Positions 36,865 to 46,475 of a stretch of 64,000 bases of DNA are shown one piece after another. The DNA comes from Thermodesulfobacteriota bacterium (GTDB taxonomy: Bacteria > Desulfobacterota > DSM-4660 > Desulfatiglandales > Desulfatiglandaceae), in assembly GCA_028278625.1 (NCBI GenBank), contig JANQDY010000006.1, positions 1-64,000 of the forward strand, given 5' to 3'. The notes under the pieces were generated by a model. It did no database searches. It was not told the DNA's origin and saw only the letters and a list, made by a program, of their open reading frames with translations. How positions within the stretch are numbered: the first letter of the stretch is position 1; the number at the start of each line of letters is the position of its first letter. The translations under genes were made by a program, and so were the position numbers.

Positions 36865-37635
36865 TCAAAAGAGTATGGATGTCATAAAATAATCCCATAC
36901 AAGAATCAACACAGAAGAGAGCACAACCGCTTGGGTGGTCGCCCGGCTCACCCCTTCGGACCCGAATCCGGTGTATATACCCGAAAAATACCCCTTGAAA
37001 CAACAGACCCATGCGATAATCACCCCAAAACTCAAAGATTTGTATATGCCTTCGAGCACATCTCTCATCTCCACGTAATGGGCCATTTCCCCGAAATAGG
37101 TGCCGGCACCCACGCCCAACAATTTGCCACCGATAAGGTAGCCGCCGAAAATGCCCACCACATCAAAGAGGGCGGTGAGCAAGGGGAGACATATCATGGC
37201 TGCGATCAGATTGGGCACCACCAGATATCGGTAAGGATTGAGACCCATGAGTTCCAGGGCATCGATCTGCTCGGTAATCCGCATGATCCCGATTTCCGCG
37301 GCAATGGCCGATCCCGCCCTCCCCGTCACCATCAGGGCGGCAATGACCGGACCCAGTTCCTTGATGAGTGCAAGGCCCACCATGGGCCCTAAGAACGCAT
37401 CGGAACCGAATCGACTCAGACTGTAAAATCCCTGAAACCCCAGGACCATCCCCGAAAAGCCGCCGGTCAGGACAATGAGCAAAATGGACTGGAATCCAAT
37501 GAATTGAATCTGTTTGAGGCACCGGCGAAGCTTAATGGGCGGCAGAAAGGTGTAAAAAAGGGTGTTCAGAAAAAAGATGCCCATGGCACCCATTCTGCGA
37601 ACGGTTGTCAGGGTCTGGGAACCGACCAGCCTCAC
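36865..37635 (-). CDS. mlaE: ABC transporter permease MlaE
   Basis: MlaE-family permease of 256 residues with five to six hydrophobic segments and the family motifs FGSDAFLGPMVGLALIKELGPVIAALMVTGRAGSAIAAEIG and RITEQIDALELMGLNP. It forms the membrane core of the Mla complex. A GTG start is given; the frame is open a little further upstream, so the exact start is uncertain. First gene of the operon, divergent from rlmH. Confidence 0.93.
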   Translation of the reverse strand: MRLVGSQTLTTVRRMGAMGIFFLNTLFYTFLPPIKLRRCLKQIQFIGFQSILLIVLTGGFSGMVLGFQGFYSLSRFGSDAFLGPMVGLALIKELGPVIAALMVTGRAGSAIAAEIGIMRITEQIDALELMGLNPYRYLVVPNLIAAMICLPLLTALFDVVGIFGGYLIGGKLLGVGAGTYFGEMAHYVEMRDVLEGIYKSLSFGVIIAWVCCFKGYFSGIYTGFGSEGVSRATTQAVVLSSVLILVWDYFMTSILF

Positions 37636-37706
37636 GGCCCTGGGAAAAAGCGCAGCAGCCCCGGCATCATGGTTTAGGATTTTTCCGATGTTGAAATTCC
37701 TTTCCT

Positions 37707-37734
37707 TTTATAATAACCCTTAGTGTTGATTCAA
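37707..37734 (-). promoter_or_regulatory. Predicted promoter of the mla operon
   Basis: On the minus strand TTGAAT (37729-37734), a 16-base spacer and TATAAA (37707-37712). It lies 70 bases before mlaE in the divergent region with rlmH. Confidence 0.5.
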
Positions 37735-37778
37735 TACGATGGAAACACCTGACGTTGGCCGATGGTGTCGGAGGCCCC

Positions 37779-38249
37779 ATGCCGAAAATCAAAATCATCG
37801 TTGTTGGTAATACCAAATCTTCTTTCCTCAAAGATGGGGAATCCCTCTATCTCAAACGTCTCAGGCAATACACACCCGTAGAATGGATCGAAGTCAAGCC
37901 CCAAAAAGTTACAAAAGGGGCGGTTAATGAAAGAGTATTGGCTTTGGAAGGGCGTACCATTCTGAAGAGATTCCACTCAAGAGATCATATTGTTGCCCTT
38001 GATGTATCGGGAAAGGAATATTCTTCTCTGGCCCTGTCCAAACACATAGAACGGCTGTCATGGAAGGGAGACGCCTTGTGTTTCGTGATCGGAGGTCCTT
38101 TGGGAATTTCCAAAGAGATCCTGCAGAGGGCTCATGAAACGCTGTCACTTTCAAAACTAACCCTGACCCACGAAATGAGCCGCGTCCTGCTGCTGGAACA
38201 GCTCTACAGGGCATTCACCATCATGAGAGGGGAGAAATATCATAAATAG
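37779..38249 (+). CDS. rlmH: 23S rRNA pseudouridine methyltransferase RlmH
   Basis: SPOUT methyltransferase of 156 residues, standard length, which methylates pseudouridine 1915 of 23S rRNA. Motifs: FVIGGPLGI in the knot region and the C-terminal LYRAFTIMRGEKYHK. The ATG at 37779 has GGAGG close upstream. Divergent from the mla operon. Confidence 0.95.
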   Translation: MPKIKIIVVGNTKSSFLKDGESLYLKRLRQYTPVEWIEVKPQKVTKGAVNERVLALEGRTILKRFHSRDHIVALDVSGKEYSSLALSKHIERLSWKGDALCFVIGGPLGISKEILQRAHETLSLSKLTLTHEMSRVLLLEQLYRAFTIMRGEKYHK

Positions 38250-38350
38250 GCTCCCGGTTGCCAGAAAGGCGCCTCTCTTATTTCGCCCATGGGACCACGC
38301 AGCCATGGATGTCCCTTTCGGGTACCGCTCATCTCGTCCCCGCTACCGGC

Positions 38351-38713
38351 TCAGCCTTTTGAAGCTTCAAGGGCCATCGCGATCTTGTTCTTCAATTCTG
38401 ATAGATCGAAAGACTTGATGACATAGAAATCGGCGGCAATGGATTTCATGTTCTCCTTGAACGTGTCATAGGCCGTACACAGGACGACCGGAAGGTCATA
38501 GAACTTGTTTCTGATATCCTGCAGGAGATCAAGACCGTTGTAATCAACCATCTTGATGTCCAGTACGATCAGATCCGGCTTTTCTTCCTCTATCTTTTCC
38601 AGCAATCTATATCCATTTTCCGCCGTAATCACTTCGTAGCCGGCATCACTCAATTCTTCCGAGTAAAGATATCGAATATGCTCTTCATCGTCTACAATCA
38701 GGATTTTGGCCAT
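38351..38713 (-). CDS. Single-domain response regulator (receiver only)
   Basis: CheY-like receiver of 120 residues. The acidic pair Asp8/Asp9, the phosphoacceptor Asp52 (LIVLDIKM), the Thr in CTAYD and the Lys in VIKSF are present. No output domain. It could be the partner of a nearby orphan histidine kinase, but none is adjacent. A GGAGAAG site precedes the ATG. Confidence 0.92.
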   Translation of the reverse strand: MAKILIVDDEEHIRYLYSEELSDAGYEVITAENGYRLLEKIEEEKPDLIVLDIKMVDYNGLDLLQDIRNKFYDLPVVLCTAYDTFKENMKSIAADFYVIKSFDLSELKNKIAMALEASKG

Positions 38714-38838
38714 AATTCTTCTCCAGAAATTTTACAAAGTTCAGTGGGAAACATAAATGGCAATAAGACCGGCAATCGAGCTAGAATTCCTTTTTTCCGG
38801 GCATCATATCAAAAGCAAATGGACTTTGTAAACCGGTC

Positions 38839-39687
38839 TCAATAAACATAAAAGCCGCGGCCTGTTTTTCGACCCAACCATCCTGCATCCACGTATTTCC
38901 GAAGAAGGGGACACGCACGGTATTTGCTGTCACCCAAACCCTTATGGAGCACCTCAAGAATTGCCAGACAGGTGTCCAGCCCTATCAGATCCGCCAGGGC
39001 CAGGGGACCCATGGGATGGTTCATGCCCAATTTCATGATTTCATCAATATCCTTGGCTTCCCCCACACCCTCATAAAGCGCGTAGACCGCCTCGTTTATC
39101 ATGGGCATCAGAATGCGGTTTGCCACAAAACCGGGAAAATCATTGGCCGGCACCGGGGTTTTTCCCATTTTTATTGCCAGGTCTTGGGTTATTTGCGCCG
39201 TTCCATCATCGGTCGCCAACCCGTTGATGATCTCCACCAGTTTCATCATGGGCACCGGATTCATGAAATGCATGCCGATGACTTTTTCGGGCCGCTTCGT
39301 GGCAGCCGCGATTTTCGTAATGGAAATGGAAGAAGTGTTGGAGGCCAGTATTGTCCCGGGTTTAGAGAATCCATCCAGATCACTGAATATTTTCAGCTTG
39401 AGCGCCTCGTTTTCCGTGGCAGCCTCCACCACAAAATCAGCGCGAATCATATCTTCCAGGGAAGTGGAAGCCTCAATCCGGCCCAGGATGGTCTGCTCGT
39501 CCGCTTGGGTGATCTTTTCCTTTTTTACCATTCGTGCAAGACTTCCCTCGATGGCTGCATATCCCTTTTCCACGAATTCATCAGCAATGTCATTCATAAC
39601 CACGGATAAACCGCAGGCGGCCGCCACCTGCGCTATTCCTGAACCCATCTGTCCCGCACCCACGACCCCCAGCACATTGATTGTCAT
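38839..39687 (-). CDS. hbd: 3-hydroxybutyryl-CoA dehydrogenase
   Basis: NAD-dependent dehydrogenase of 282 residues, one subunit of the single-function type. The N-terminal Rossmann motif [11 protein letters not shown], the ASNTSS segment, the [14 protein letters not shown] motif and the C-terminal [18 protein letters not shown] are all typical. It interconverts acetoacetyl-CoA and 3-hydroxybutyryl-CoA and serves fatty-acid or butyrate metabolism. An AAAGGAG site precedes the ATG. Confidence 0.93.
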   Translation of the reverse strand: MTINVLGVVGAGQMGSGIAQVAAACGLSVVMNDIADEFVEKGYAAIEGSLARMVKKEKITQADEQTILGRIEASTSLEDMIRADFVVEAATENEALKLKIFSDLDGFSKPGTILASNTSSISITKIAAATKRPEKVIGMHFMNPVPMMKLVEIINGLATDDGTAQITQDLAIKMGKTPVPANDFPGFVANRILMPMINEAVYALYEGVGEAKDIDEIMKLGMNHPMGPLALADLIGLDTCLAILEVLHKGLGDSKYRACPLLRKYVDAGWLGRKTGRGFYVY

Positions 39688-39832
39688 ATCAGCACTCCTT
39701 TACTTTGTTGATTTAACGACATAACCAGCTATTCAGCCGAGTAACCGCTGTTTTGATCAATTCTCCGAAGAAAAACTTACATTGAAACAAGACACAGTAC
39801 AAGCACAAACGTGACGTTTTATGGAATTTTGT

Positions 39833-40954
39833 TCATTTTGCCGGCCCTTTCAGACACTCCAAAACAAAACCCGCTGCTGTTACTGCACCGTTTTCCTCCT
39901 GACCCCGAACGGGAGGAAGAGCAAGCAGTTCGGAAATCATAAAAACCCAGTTGCCGTTTTCAAAATCCTTTTCATCGATGGCAAAACCGCTCATATATCT
40001 CTCAATATATGCTGAGAGTATATCGGATTCCTGAAACCGGGCTCGCTTGATATACCCGAAGGGAACGCCTGCGTGATAGACTTCGGATAGGGTACTGTAT
40101 CCCACTTTTCCCACAACGGCGTCGGCGGCACCAACCAGGTCAGGATGAAAAAAATCGGAATGATGTGGCAGAAATATTACATTTCCCCACGTCCGATACC
40201 TTGTACCGGCACCCGGCGCCACGAAAAAAACGTTCTTTTGCCGGCGCAATTGTTCCATAAAAGGATGCTGTTTTGGAATGCCGCCCATGGTTATCAAAAC
40301 CATTTTGTTCTGATGGGATATGCCGAGACGGTTTCTAACCTCTTTTCGATGGCTCCTTGAGGACCGGCTGATGGGCCCGGTGGTCAACTGGACCCGTTTT
40401 TTAGAGCAGACGGGCGATGCCTGAATATGAAAATCAACGGATAAGAAAAGAGAATCAACGTATTCCATATACGGCCGGAATCCGGGGTATTCGGAAGCGT
40501 ATTCCCCGTAGACCCAATCCCATGTGAAGTTTTCCACCAAGACGGAAGGGAGACCGGCTTTTTTTGCAACCACGATCCCAAGGGGCGAAATATCGCAGAT
40601 GACCGCGGCGCAACCCAAACGATTTACCTTCCCCGCCAAGGACTCAATCCACACCGGATCGAAGGGCAGAAATTCCCTCAAAGATGCCACTGTTTTCTTG
40701 AGATCCGCGCGCAGGGGATCTTTCTGCACCAGTCCCACATCGGTTTTCACTTCATGATAGGCGAAAGGTCCGGAAAGAGATTCATCGAAAAACCATCGGG
40801 GAACCGTCGTAAAGATCTCAAAGGACATGTTCCCTTTTCGTTTCCACATGGCGTTCATAATCGCCGAGGCCCTGGCGGCGTGGCCAAAACCGTGGGGTGA
40901 TATGAAAGATGCGATTTTCGTGTTTACACCTTCTGTTGATTTTTTTGAACCCAC
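39833..40954 (-). CDS. GT-B fold glycosyltransferase-like protein
   Basis: Protein of 373 residues that begins with an N-terminal Rossmann-like SPHGFGHAARA segment like MurG/UDP-glycosyltransferase and arabinokinase-type N-terminal domains. A second half contains ITMGGIPKQHPF, VVGKVGYSTLSEVYHAGVPFGYI and an acidic tail. This pattern fits a GT-B family glycosyltransferase, though donor and acceptor are unknown. The start is a GTG with an AAGGGTG site. It is divergent from a symporter gene. Confidence 0.7.
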   Translation of the reverse strand: MGSKKSTEGVNTKIASFISPHGFGHAARASAIMNAMWKRKGNMSFEIFTTVPRWFFDESLSGPFAYHEVKTDVGLVQKDPLRADLKKTVASLREFLPFDPVWIESLAGKVNRLGCAAVICDISPLGIVVAKKAGLPSVLVENFTWDWVYGEYASEYPGFRPYMEYVDSLFLSVDFHIQASPVCSKKRVQLTTGPISRSSRSHRKEVRNRLGISHQNKMVLITMGGIPKQHPFMEQLRRQKNVFFVAPGAGTRYRTWGNVIFLPHHSDFFHPDLVGAADAVVGKVGYSTLSEVYHAGVPFGYIKRARFQESDILSAYIERYMSGFAIDEKDFENGNWVFMISELLALPPVRGQEENGAVTAAGFVLECLKGPAK

Positions 40955-41033
40955 TGGAACACCCTTTTTTGCTTGCGGCAGAGGCCATCGTTGGGTTAAT
41001 CTTCACCCCCAAAACGGCCCGAATGAAAAACCC

Positions 41034-42530
41034 ATGGAATCCCAATTTCTTCTCACGGACAAAATCATTCTCGTTTGCTATTTTCTGGCGGTTATACTCT
41101 TTGGCGCTTATTTCCGCAAGAAAAGCAGTACCAGCACGGGGTTCATGATCGCCGAGGGACGCCTTCCCAGTTGGGCTGTGGGCCTCTCCATATTGGGCAC
41201 CTTCGTAAGCAGTATCACCTTCCTGGCATATCCCGGACAAGCCTACAACGCCAACTGGGATGTCTTTCTGTTCTCGCTCACGCTGCCTCCCGCCGCTTTG
41301 TTGGCCACTTTCTATTTCATTCCCCTTTACAGAACACGGGTGAAAATATCGGCCTATGAATATCTTGAGCACCGTTTCGGACCCTGGGCCCGAATTTATG
41401 GGAGCATCAGCTTCATGCTCGGATCACTGGCACGGATCGGCATGATTCTTTTTCTTGTTTCACTGGTGCTGCACCATCTTACGGGCTGGTCCTATGAAAC
41501 CATTATCGTTATTACCGGCATCGGAGTGACCTGTTATACGGTGCTGGGAGGGATCGAAGCAGTGGTCTGGACCGATGTGGTGCAGGTCATTATTCTTTTC
41601 GGGGGAGCCGTCATTTCGATCGTTATGCTATTTGCGGGCATGCCGGAGGGTCCCGGACAGCTCTTTGAAATCGCAGGGCAACACCGAAAGTTTTCCCTGG
41701 GCAGCTGGGAAGCAAAGCTCATCGCCCCCACGGCCTGGGTGGTTTTGATATACGGCCTCTTTGAGAATCTCAGGAATTTCGGAGTAGATCAGAATTACGT
41801 CCAGCGGTACCAGGTCACAACGTCCGTTCGGGCGGCCAGCCGCTCCGTCTGGATCGCCGCCATCAGCTACATTCCCATTTCAGCGCTTTTTCTGTTCATC
41901 GGCACCGCCCTTTTCTCTTTTTACGCCGCCAATCCCGCCCTCCTTCCCGCGTCTCTTGAAGGGGCCTTTTCAGGGGACAAGATCTTTCCCTATTTCATCG
42001 CAACGGAATTCCCGGTGGGACTGAGAGGCCTCCTGGTTGCCGCTATTTTCGCGGCGGCCATGAGCAGTATCGATTCATCGCTGAATTGTGTATCGACCCT
42101 CACGTTGCTGGACTTCTATAAACGGTATGTGAATCCCGCGGCCCATGAGAAACAAACCATCAAAATGCTAAGAATCTATACCATTTCGTGGGGTATCCTC
42201 GGAACCGTTACGGGACTCGCCATGATTCGGGTCCAAACGGCGCTGGAAACCGGATGGCAACTGGCGGGCATTGCGGGCGGCGGACTTATCGGGCTTTTCC
42301 TTTTGGGCTTGTTTTCTCCCGGCGCCAAATCATGGCAGGCCGGCACAGCGGTCGTCGTTAGCATCATCAGTATTTTTTGGGCAACCTTTGCCAGGGAGTT
42401 GCCCCCACAGTGGGATTGGCTAGAATGCGCATGGCATTCCCGAATGATCGGGGTCATCGGTACAATCACTCTCCTGGTGGTGGGGTTCGGGCTGGCGATT
42501 CTTGCCGCAAAGGGAAAAAGGGATATTTGA
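41034..42530 (+). CDS. Sodium:solute symporter family protein
   Basis: Transporter of 498 residues with about 13 hydrophobic segments, of the SSS family. Characteristic pieces: SKR-like FMIAEGRLPSWAVGLSILGTFVSS, VLGGIEAVVWTDVVQ, NFGVDQNYVQRY and FAAAMSSIDSSLN. It should couple uptake of an organic solute to Na+. The ATG at 41034 was chosen because the hydrophobic segments begin just after it and family length is then normal; the longer frame would overlap the divergent glycosyltransferase gene. Substrate unknown. Confidence 0.92.
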   Translation: MESQFLLTDKIILVCYFLAVILFGAYFRKKSSTSTGFMIAEGRLPSWAVGLSILGTFVSSITFLAYPGQAYNANWDVFLFSLTLPPAALLATFYFIPLYRTRVKISAYEYLEHRFGPWARIYGSISFMLGSLARIGMILFLVSLVLHHLTGWSYETIIVITGIGVTCYTVLGGIEAVVWTDVVQVIILFGGAVISIVMLFAGMPEGPGQLFEIAGQHRKFSLGSWEAKLIAPTAWVVLIYGLFENLRNFGVDQNYVQRYQVTTSVRAASRSVWIAAISYIPISALFLFIGTALFSFYAANPALLPASLEGAFSGDKIFPYFIATEFPVGLRGLLVAAIFAAAMSSIDSSLNCVSTLTLLDFYKRYVNPAAHEKQTIKMLRIYTISWGILGTVTGLAMIRVQTALETGWQLAGIAGGGLIGLFLLGLFSPGAKSWQAGTAVVVSIISIFWATFARELPPQWDWLECAWHSRMIGVIGTITLLVVGFGLAILAAKGKRDI

Positions 42531-42539
42531 GAGCCGGTT

Positions 42540-42980
42540 TCAATATGGCAGGTTTTTTTTCAATGTCAGAAAATTGATTCCGTTTTCCGATCGATAGGCC
42601 ACCTCGTCCATCATCTCCTTCATGATACCCAAGCCCCTGCCGCTCTCTCTAATGCTAAAAATGCTCGTTTCATCGCTCTTCAATCCGTTCAAAGCGGCCC
42701 TTTTGAGCTTTTCCGGGTCCATGGGTTTTCCCCGATCACAGACCTCGAAAACCGCCTCTTTTGACGAAAGCGAAAAGATAACGGTCACCTCTTGACCGCC
42801 TTTCCCGGCGTAGGCATGTTTAATGGCATTGGTAACCCCTTCCGTAACGCACAGCTCGACGTTGAACGCATCGGTCTCTCTGAAGCCCGCATAGGTGCAA
42901 AAACGGTTTACGGCGATTCCAATGAGGGGAACATCCGCCAAGTTGCTTTCGATAACCATTTTTACTTTGCGCACGCCCAT
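42540..42980 (-). CDS. RsbW-type anti-sigma/serine kinase ATPase
   Basis: HATPase_c_2 protein of 146 residues. Motifs: CVTEGVTNAIKHAY (N box), VCDRGKPMD and GRGLGIMKEMMDEV (G boxes). Such proteins act as anti-sigma factors or serine kinases for STAS proteins. The ATG at 42980 has a G-rich ribosome site. It lies 46 bases downstream of the RsbU-type phosphatase gene, so the two are expected to work together. Confidence 0.88.
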   Translation of the reverse strand: MGVRKVKMVIESNLADVPLIGIAVNRFCTYAGFRETDAFNVELCVTEGVTNAIKHAYAGKGGQEVTVIFSLSSKEAVFEVCDRGKPMDPEKLKRAALNGLKSDETSIFSIRESGRGLGIMKEMMDEVAYRSENGINFLTLKKNLPY

Positions 42981-43026
42981 TCCCCCCCTTATTCCCATCG
43001 GGTCATTTCTAACGTCTTTCTACGAT

Positions 43027-44220
43027 TCAGGATTTCATGTTGAACTCAATTCCCAGCAGGGTCACGTCGTCTTGGGGTGGGATGGCATCGCCAAAGGACA
43101 TAAGATCCTTAATGATCCCATCCGTATGTACTCTGATGGTCCCGCCCTTGGATTTCAGGATCCCCCCACGGAGGCGCTCTTGGCCATACAATTCTCCATC
43201 GCCGTTCCGGTATTCCGAGATGCCATCCGTATATAGAAACAGCCGATCTCCCGTTCCGATTTCCAGGCTCCCCTCCTGGAAAGGGAGTTCACTTCCCACA
43301 CCGATGATGGTCCCACCCTCTTTAAGGAATTCCAGTTCCCCGTCCCTGCGCACGAGTACGGGGGGGGGATGGCCGGCGTTGCTGTAAGTGATGCGACCCG
43401 AAAGGGTGTCGATGATGATGTAACTCATGGTGAAGAACTTCTCGAAACGATCCACGGGATATTCGCGATCAAGGGTTTCCAGTACCCTGGAAGGCCTTGC
43501 GATCCGTGGTTGAGCAGTGCCCGCTACCTTCTCTCTCAGCAAACGGTCATGTTGCGCGTGGAGCATCTGTGAAACGGAGACCGCCAGCATGGCGGCGGGA
43601 ACCCCGTGTCCGCTCACATCCAGCATGTATACGCCCCAGTGATTCTCATCAAGGGGTACCACGTTGAAGATGTCACCACCGATTCTGTCGCAGGGCATGA
43701 ACCGCCAAGCAATGCGGAGCGCGCTCGCCTCGGGAACAATCCTGGGCAGCAGGCTTCGCTGTATTTCAGCGGCGGCTTTTAAGTCCTCATCCAGTTTCCG
43801 CTGCTTATCAATCAGCTCGTTATTGGCGTGGAGTAACTCCTTTGTAAGCCTGGCGATTTTCAGATGGGCACGCACCCGTGCCAGAACCTCCCACCGGTCG
43901 AAGGGCTTTGTCACATAGTCAACACCACCTGAATCGAGCCCCTTTATCTTATCTTCCGTCTGGCTTTTGGCGGACAGGAATATGATGGGGATCCGGGCTG
44001 TTCTTGGATCCGCCTTCAGTTCTTTACAGACCTGGTAGCCATCCTTTTTGGGCATCTCAATATCCAACAGTATGAGATCGGGAATCTTCATAACCGCCAT
44101 CTCAAGGGCCTCTTCACCGTCTTTGGCCTCAATGGGTCCGTATCCTTCTTTCTTTAGAAGGGCCGCCAGGAACTTCCGGTTAGCTTTGTTGTCATCTACG
44201 ATGAAAATGACTTCCCGCAT
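43027..44220 (-). CDS. Receiver-linked PP2C (RsbU/SpoIIE-type) phosphatase
   Basis: Protein of 397 residues. An N-terminal receiver (Asp53 in LILLDIEMP, Lys in TKPFD) is joined by a coiled coil to a PP2C-type Ser/Thr phosphatase domain with DRIGGDIFNVV, LDVSGHGVPAAM and LYTDGISEYRN. Phosphorylation of the receiver would control the phosphatase, which acts on a partner that is not encoded here. Partner-switching with the RsbW-type gene downstream is inferred. Confidence 0.93.
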   Translation of the reverse strand: MREVIFIVDDNKANRKFLAALLKKEGYGPIEAKDGEEALEMAVMKIPDLILLDIEMPKKDGYQVCKELKADPRTARIPIIFLSAKSQTEDKIKGLDSGGVDYVTKPFDRWEVLARVRAHLKIARLTKELLHANNELIDKQRKLDEDLKAAAEIQRSLLPRIVPEASALRIAWRFMPCDRIGGDIFNVVPLDENHWGVYMLDVSGHGVPAAMLAVSVSQMLHAQHDRLLREKVAGTAQPRIARPSRVLETLDREYPVDRFEKFFTMSYIIIDTLSGRITYSNAGHPPPVLVRRDGELEFLKEGGTIIGVGSELPFQEGSLEIGTGDRLFLYTDGISEYRNGDGELYGQERLRGGILKSKGGTIRVHTDGIIKDLMSFGDAIPPQDDVTLLGIEFNMKS

Positions 44221-44281
44221 AGGGAGATTCCTTTTCTATCAGAGGGAGAGGCATGCTTGGAAAAGACCGTCCCTGTTTTTG

Positions 44282-45334
44282 CTATTCTCCGTAATATTCC
44301 CGTATCCAGTCCTGATAAGCGCCGCTTTTCACCCCTTCGACCCATGGCCCGTTTTCCAAATACCACTTCAGGGTCTTTCTGATGCCGGATTGAAATGACT
44401 CCTCCGGTTCCCATCCCAATTCCTTTTGGAGCCTGCTCGCATCAATGGCATACCGCCGATCGTGCCCCAACCGGTCTTTCACGTAAGTGATCAGGGTACG
44501 TCTCGAAGGCTTTCCCTTCATGGCGGGAAGGGCATCGATCATATCACAAATCGTCTCCACGATTCGTATGTTCTCCATTTCATGGTTACCGCCGATGGTA
44601 TAGGTCTCGCCTCTTTTGCCGTTTTTCATGATGGTCCAGACCGCCGTGCAATGGTCGCGAACGAAAAGCCAGTCACGGACATTCAGTCCATCCCCATAGA
44701 CGGGCAGAGGCTTGTCTTCCATTGCATTTAGAATCATCAGCGGAATGAGTTTTTCGGGGAATTGATATGGCCCGTAGTTATTGGAGCAGTTGCTGATGGT
44801 GATGGGAAGCCCGTAAGTTTCATGATAGGCACGCACAAGGTGATCGGAAGACGCTTTGGAAGCGGAATAGGGGCTGTTGGGTTGATAGGGGGTGGTTTCG
44901 GAGAAGTATCCTTCCGGGCCCAAGCTTCCAAAGACCTCATCTGTGCTGATATGGTGAAACAGGGCCATCTGCCCCTGATGGTTCCGGGCCGCTTCCAGCA
45001 GGTTGAAGGTCCCCACGATGTTGGTCTTAATAAAAGCGTCGGGTCCCACAATTGAACGGTCCACATGGGATTCGGCGGCAAAATGACACACGGCATCCAG
45101 CTGGTACATATCAAAAAGGGAATCCATTCGTTTTCGATCACAGATGTCCGCCTTAACAAAGATATAGCGGTCACCGTACGTTTCTTGAACCTCCTTCAAG
45201 TTTTCCGGATTTCCCGCATAGGTCAGGCTGTCCACATTGATGACCCGCCCCTTATAATCACTTTCATTTAAGAGATAATGAATGAAATTGGTTCCGATAA
45301 ACCCGCAGCCGCCGGTCACCAGCATGTTTTCCAC
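44282..45334 (-). CDS. rfbB: dTDP-glucose 4,6-dehydratase
   Basis: Second enzyme of dTDP-L-rhamnose synthesis, 350 residues. GGCGFIGTNFIHY at the N-terminus, AESHVDRSI, STDEVFGSLG, YSASKASSDH and the NNYGPYQFPEKLIPL segment are the family markers. A GTG start with GAGGTG overlaps the rfbD stop by one base, so translation is coupled. rfbA is not in the window. Confidence 0.95.
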   Translation of the reverse strand: MENMLVTGGCGFIGTNFIHYLLNESDYKGRVINVDSLTYAGNPENLKEVQETYGDRYIFVKADICDRKRMDSLFDMYQLDAVCHFAAESHVDRSIVGPDAFIKTNIVGTFNLLEAARNHQGQMALFHHISTDEVFGSLGPEGYFSETTPYQPNSPYSASKASSDHLVRAYHETYGLPITISNCSNNYGPYQFPEKLIPLMILNAMEDKPLPVYGDGLNVRDWLFVRDHCTAVWTIMKNGKRGETYTIGGNHEMENIRIVETICDMIDALPAMKGKPSRRTLITYVKDRLGHDRRYAIDASRLQKELGWEPEESFQSGIRKTLKWYLENGPWVEGVKSGAYQDWIREYYGE

Positions 45335-46209
45335 TATGTCACCTCACGAATCAAACGATCTTTGAAGCTGTTAACAAATCGCACCAAATCGGTCCGCCAA
45401 TCCCCCATGAGATTTAATCCCTCCTCCTTTAACCGTCGGTTTTCAAGAATGGAATTTGTCGGCCGTTTGGCGGGGGTCGGATACTCTCTGGTGGTGCAGG
45501 GCACAAAAGCGTGGGGTATCTCCATTTCATTCAGGAAGGTGGTGGCGAGATCATACCAGCTGCAGAACCCTTCGCTCGTGGCGTGAAAAATGCCGTTAGC
45601 ATTTTCAATCATCACCGTTTCAATCTGTTCCGCCAGCCGGTAAGACCACGTGGGGGAGCCAAACTGGTCATTGACGACTTTGACCTCTTTGCGGGCGTCT
45701 TGCAACGCCAGTTTGAGCATGGTTTTAAGGAAGTTCTGACCATGGATCCCGTATAACCAGGCGGTTCTCAAAATGGCGTAACGATCCGTCTCCTCCATCA
45801 CCGCCCTTTCCCCTTCCAGCTTGGTTACGCCGTAATAACTGCCGGGCTGGGGTCTGTCCGTTTCAGTGTAATGCTGGGGAACGGGTTTTTTCCCGTCAAA
45901 CACATAATCCGTGGAAATGTGAATCATTGGCAATCCCCGCAGGGCGGCCGCCGCCGCCAGATACCTGGGGCCCGCCACATTGACCTTCCGGGCCAATGCC
46001 CTTTTGGTTTCGCATTCATCAACCTGCGTAAAGGCGGCACAGTTTATGATCACGTCCGGATGGAGACGCAGAACGCAGGCCGCTACCGCCCCGCCATCTG
46101 AAATATCAAGGACATCCAGGTCCAAAGGGATAACGTCGTGATTTTTTTCCAGCACCCGGACGCAGTCCCGGCCCAATTGGCCGGTGCCACCGGTAATGAG
46201 TATCTTCAT
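45334..46209 (-). CDS. rfbD: dTDP-4-dehydrorhamnose reductase
   Basis: Last enzyme of dTDP-L-rhamnose synthesis, 291 residues. It starts MKILITGGTGQLGRD, with the STDYVFDG motif and the YGVTKLEGE catalytic Tyr/Lys. The ATG at 46209 has AAGGAG five bases upstream; the frame continues 20 codons without a better site. Operon with rfbB. Confidence 0.93.
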   Translation of the reverse strand: MKILITGGTGQLGRDCVRVLEKNHDVIPLDLDVLDISDGGAVAACVLRLHPDVIINCAAFTQVDECETKRALARKVNVAGPRYLAAAAALRGLPMIHISTDYVFDGKKPVPQHYTETDRPQPGSYYGVTKLEGERAVMEETDRYAILRTAWLYGIHGQNFLKTMLKLALQDARKEVKVVNDQFGSPTWSYRLAEQIETVMIENANGIFHATSEGFCSWYDLATTFLNEMEIPHAFVPCTTREYPTPAKRPTNSILENRRLKEEGLNLMGDWRTDLVRFVNSFKDRLIREVT

Positions 46210-46475
46210 GGTTCTCCTTAGAATCGGAAACGCTTTCCGTGTCCAGATTTCATTTCTGTGGATGGACACAGATTAAAACCTTCAGGACACAACGTGATCA
46301 TAGTGAAAGACAAACAATCCAGTCAAGGAATTCGGCCATTTTTAAGTCTTTTTCGTTTAAAACCTTGTTATTGGGTCCGATTAAGTCTTTACTTGTGAAA
46401 AAGGGAAATGTAAAATTTGGACAAATTGAACCTTCACCCTAACCTCCTGGCATAGAAACCAGGGGCTGAGGATTT

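Noticed and set aside
38944..39609. 221-codon ORF opposite hbd
   Set aside because: Antisense shadow of a gene with full family motifs.
46446..46463. Small CCTGG/CCAGG inverted repeat before rfbC
   Set aside because: Only five base pairs and no poly-T or known operator pattern; likely chance.
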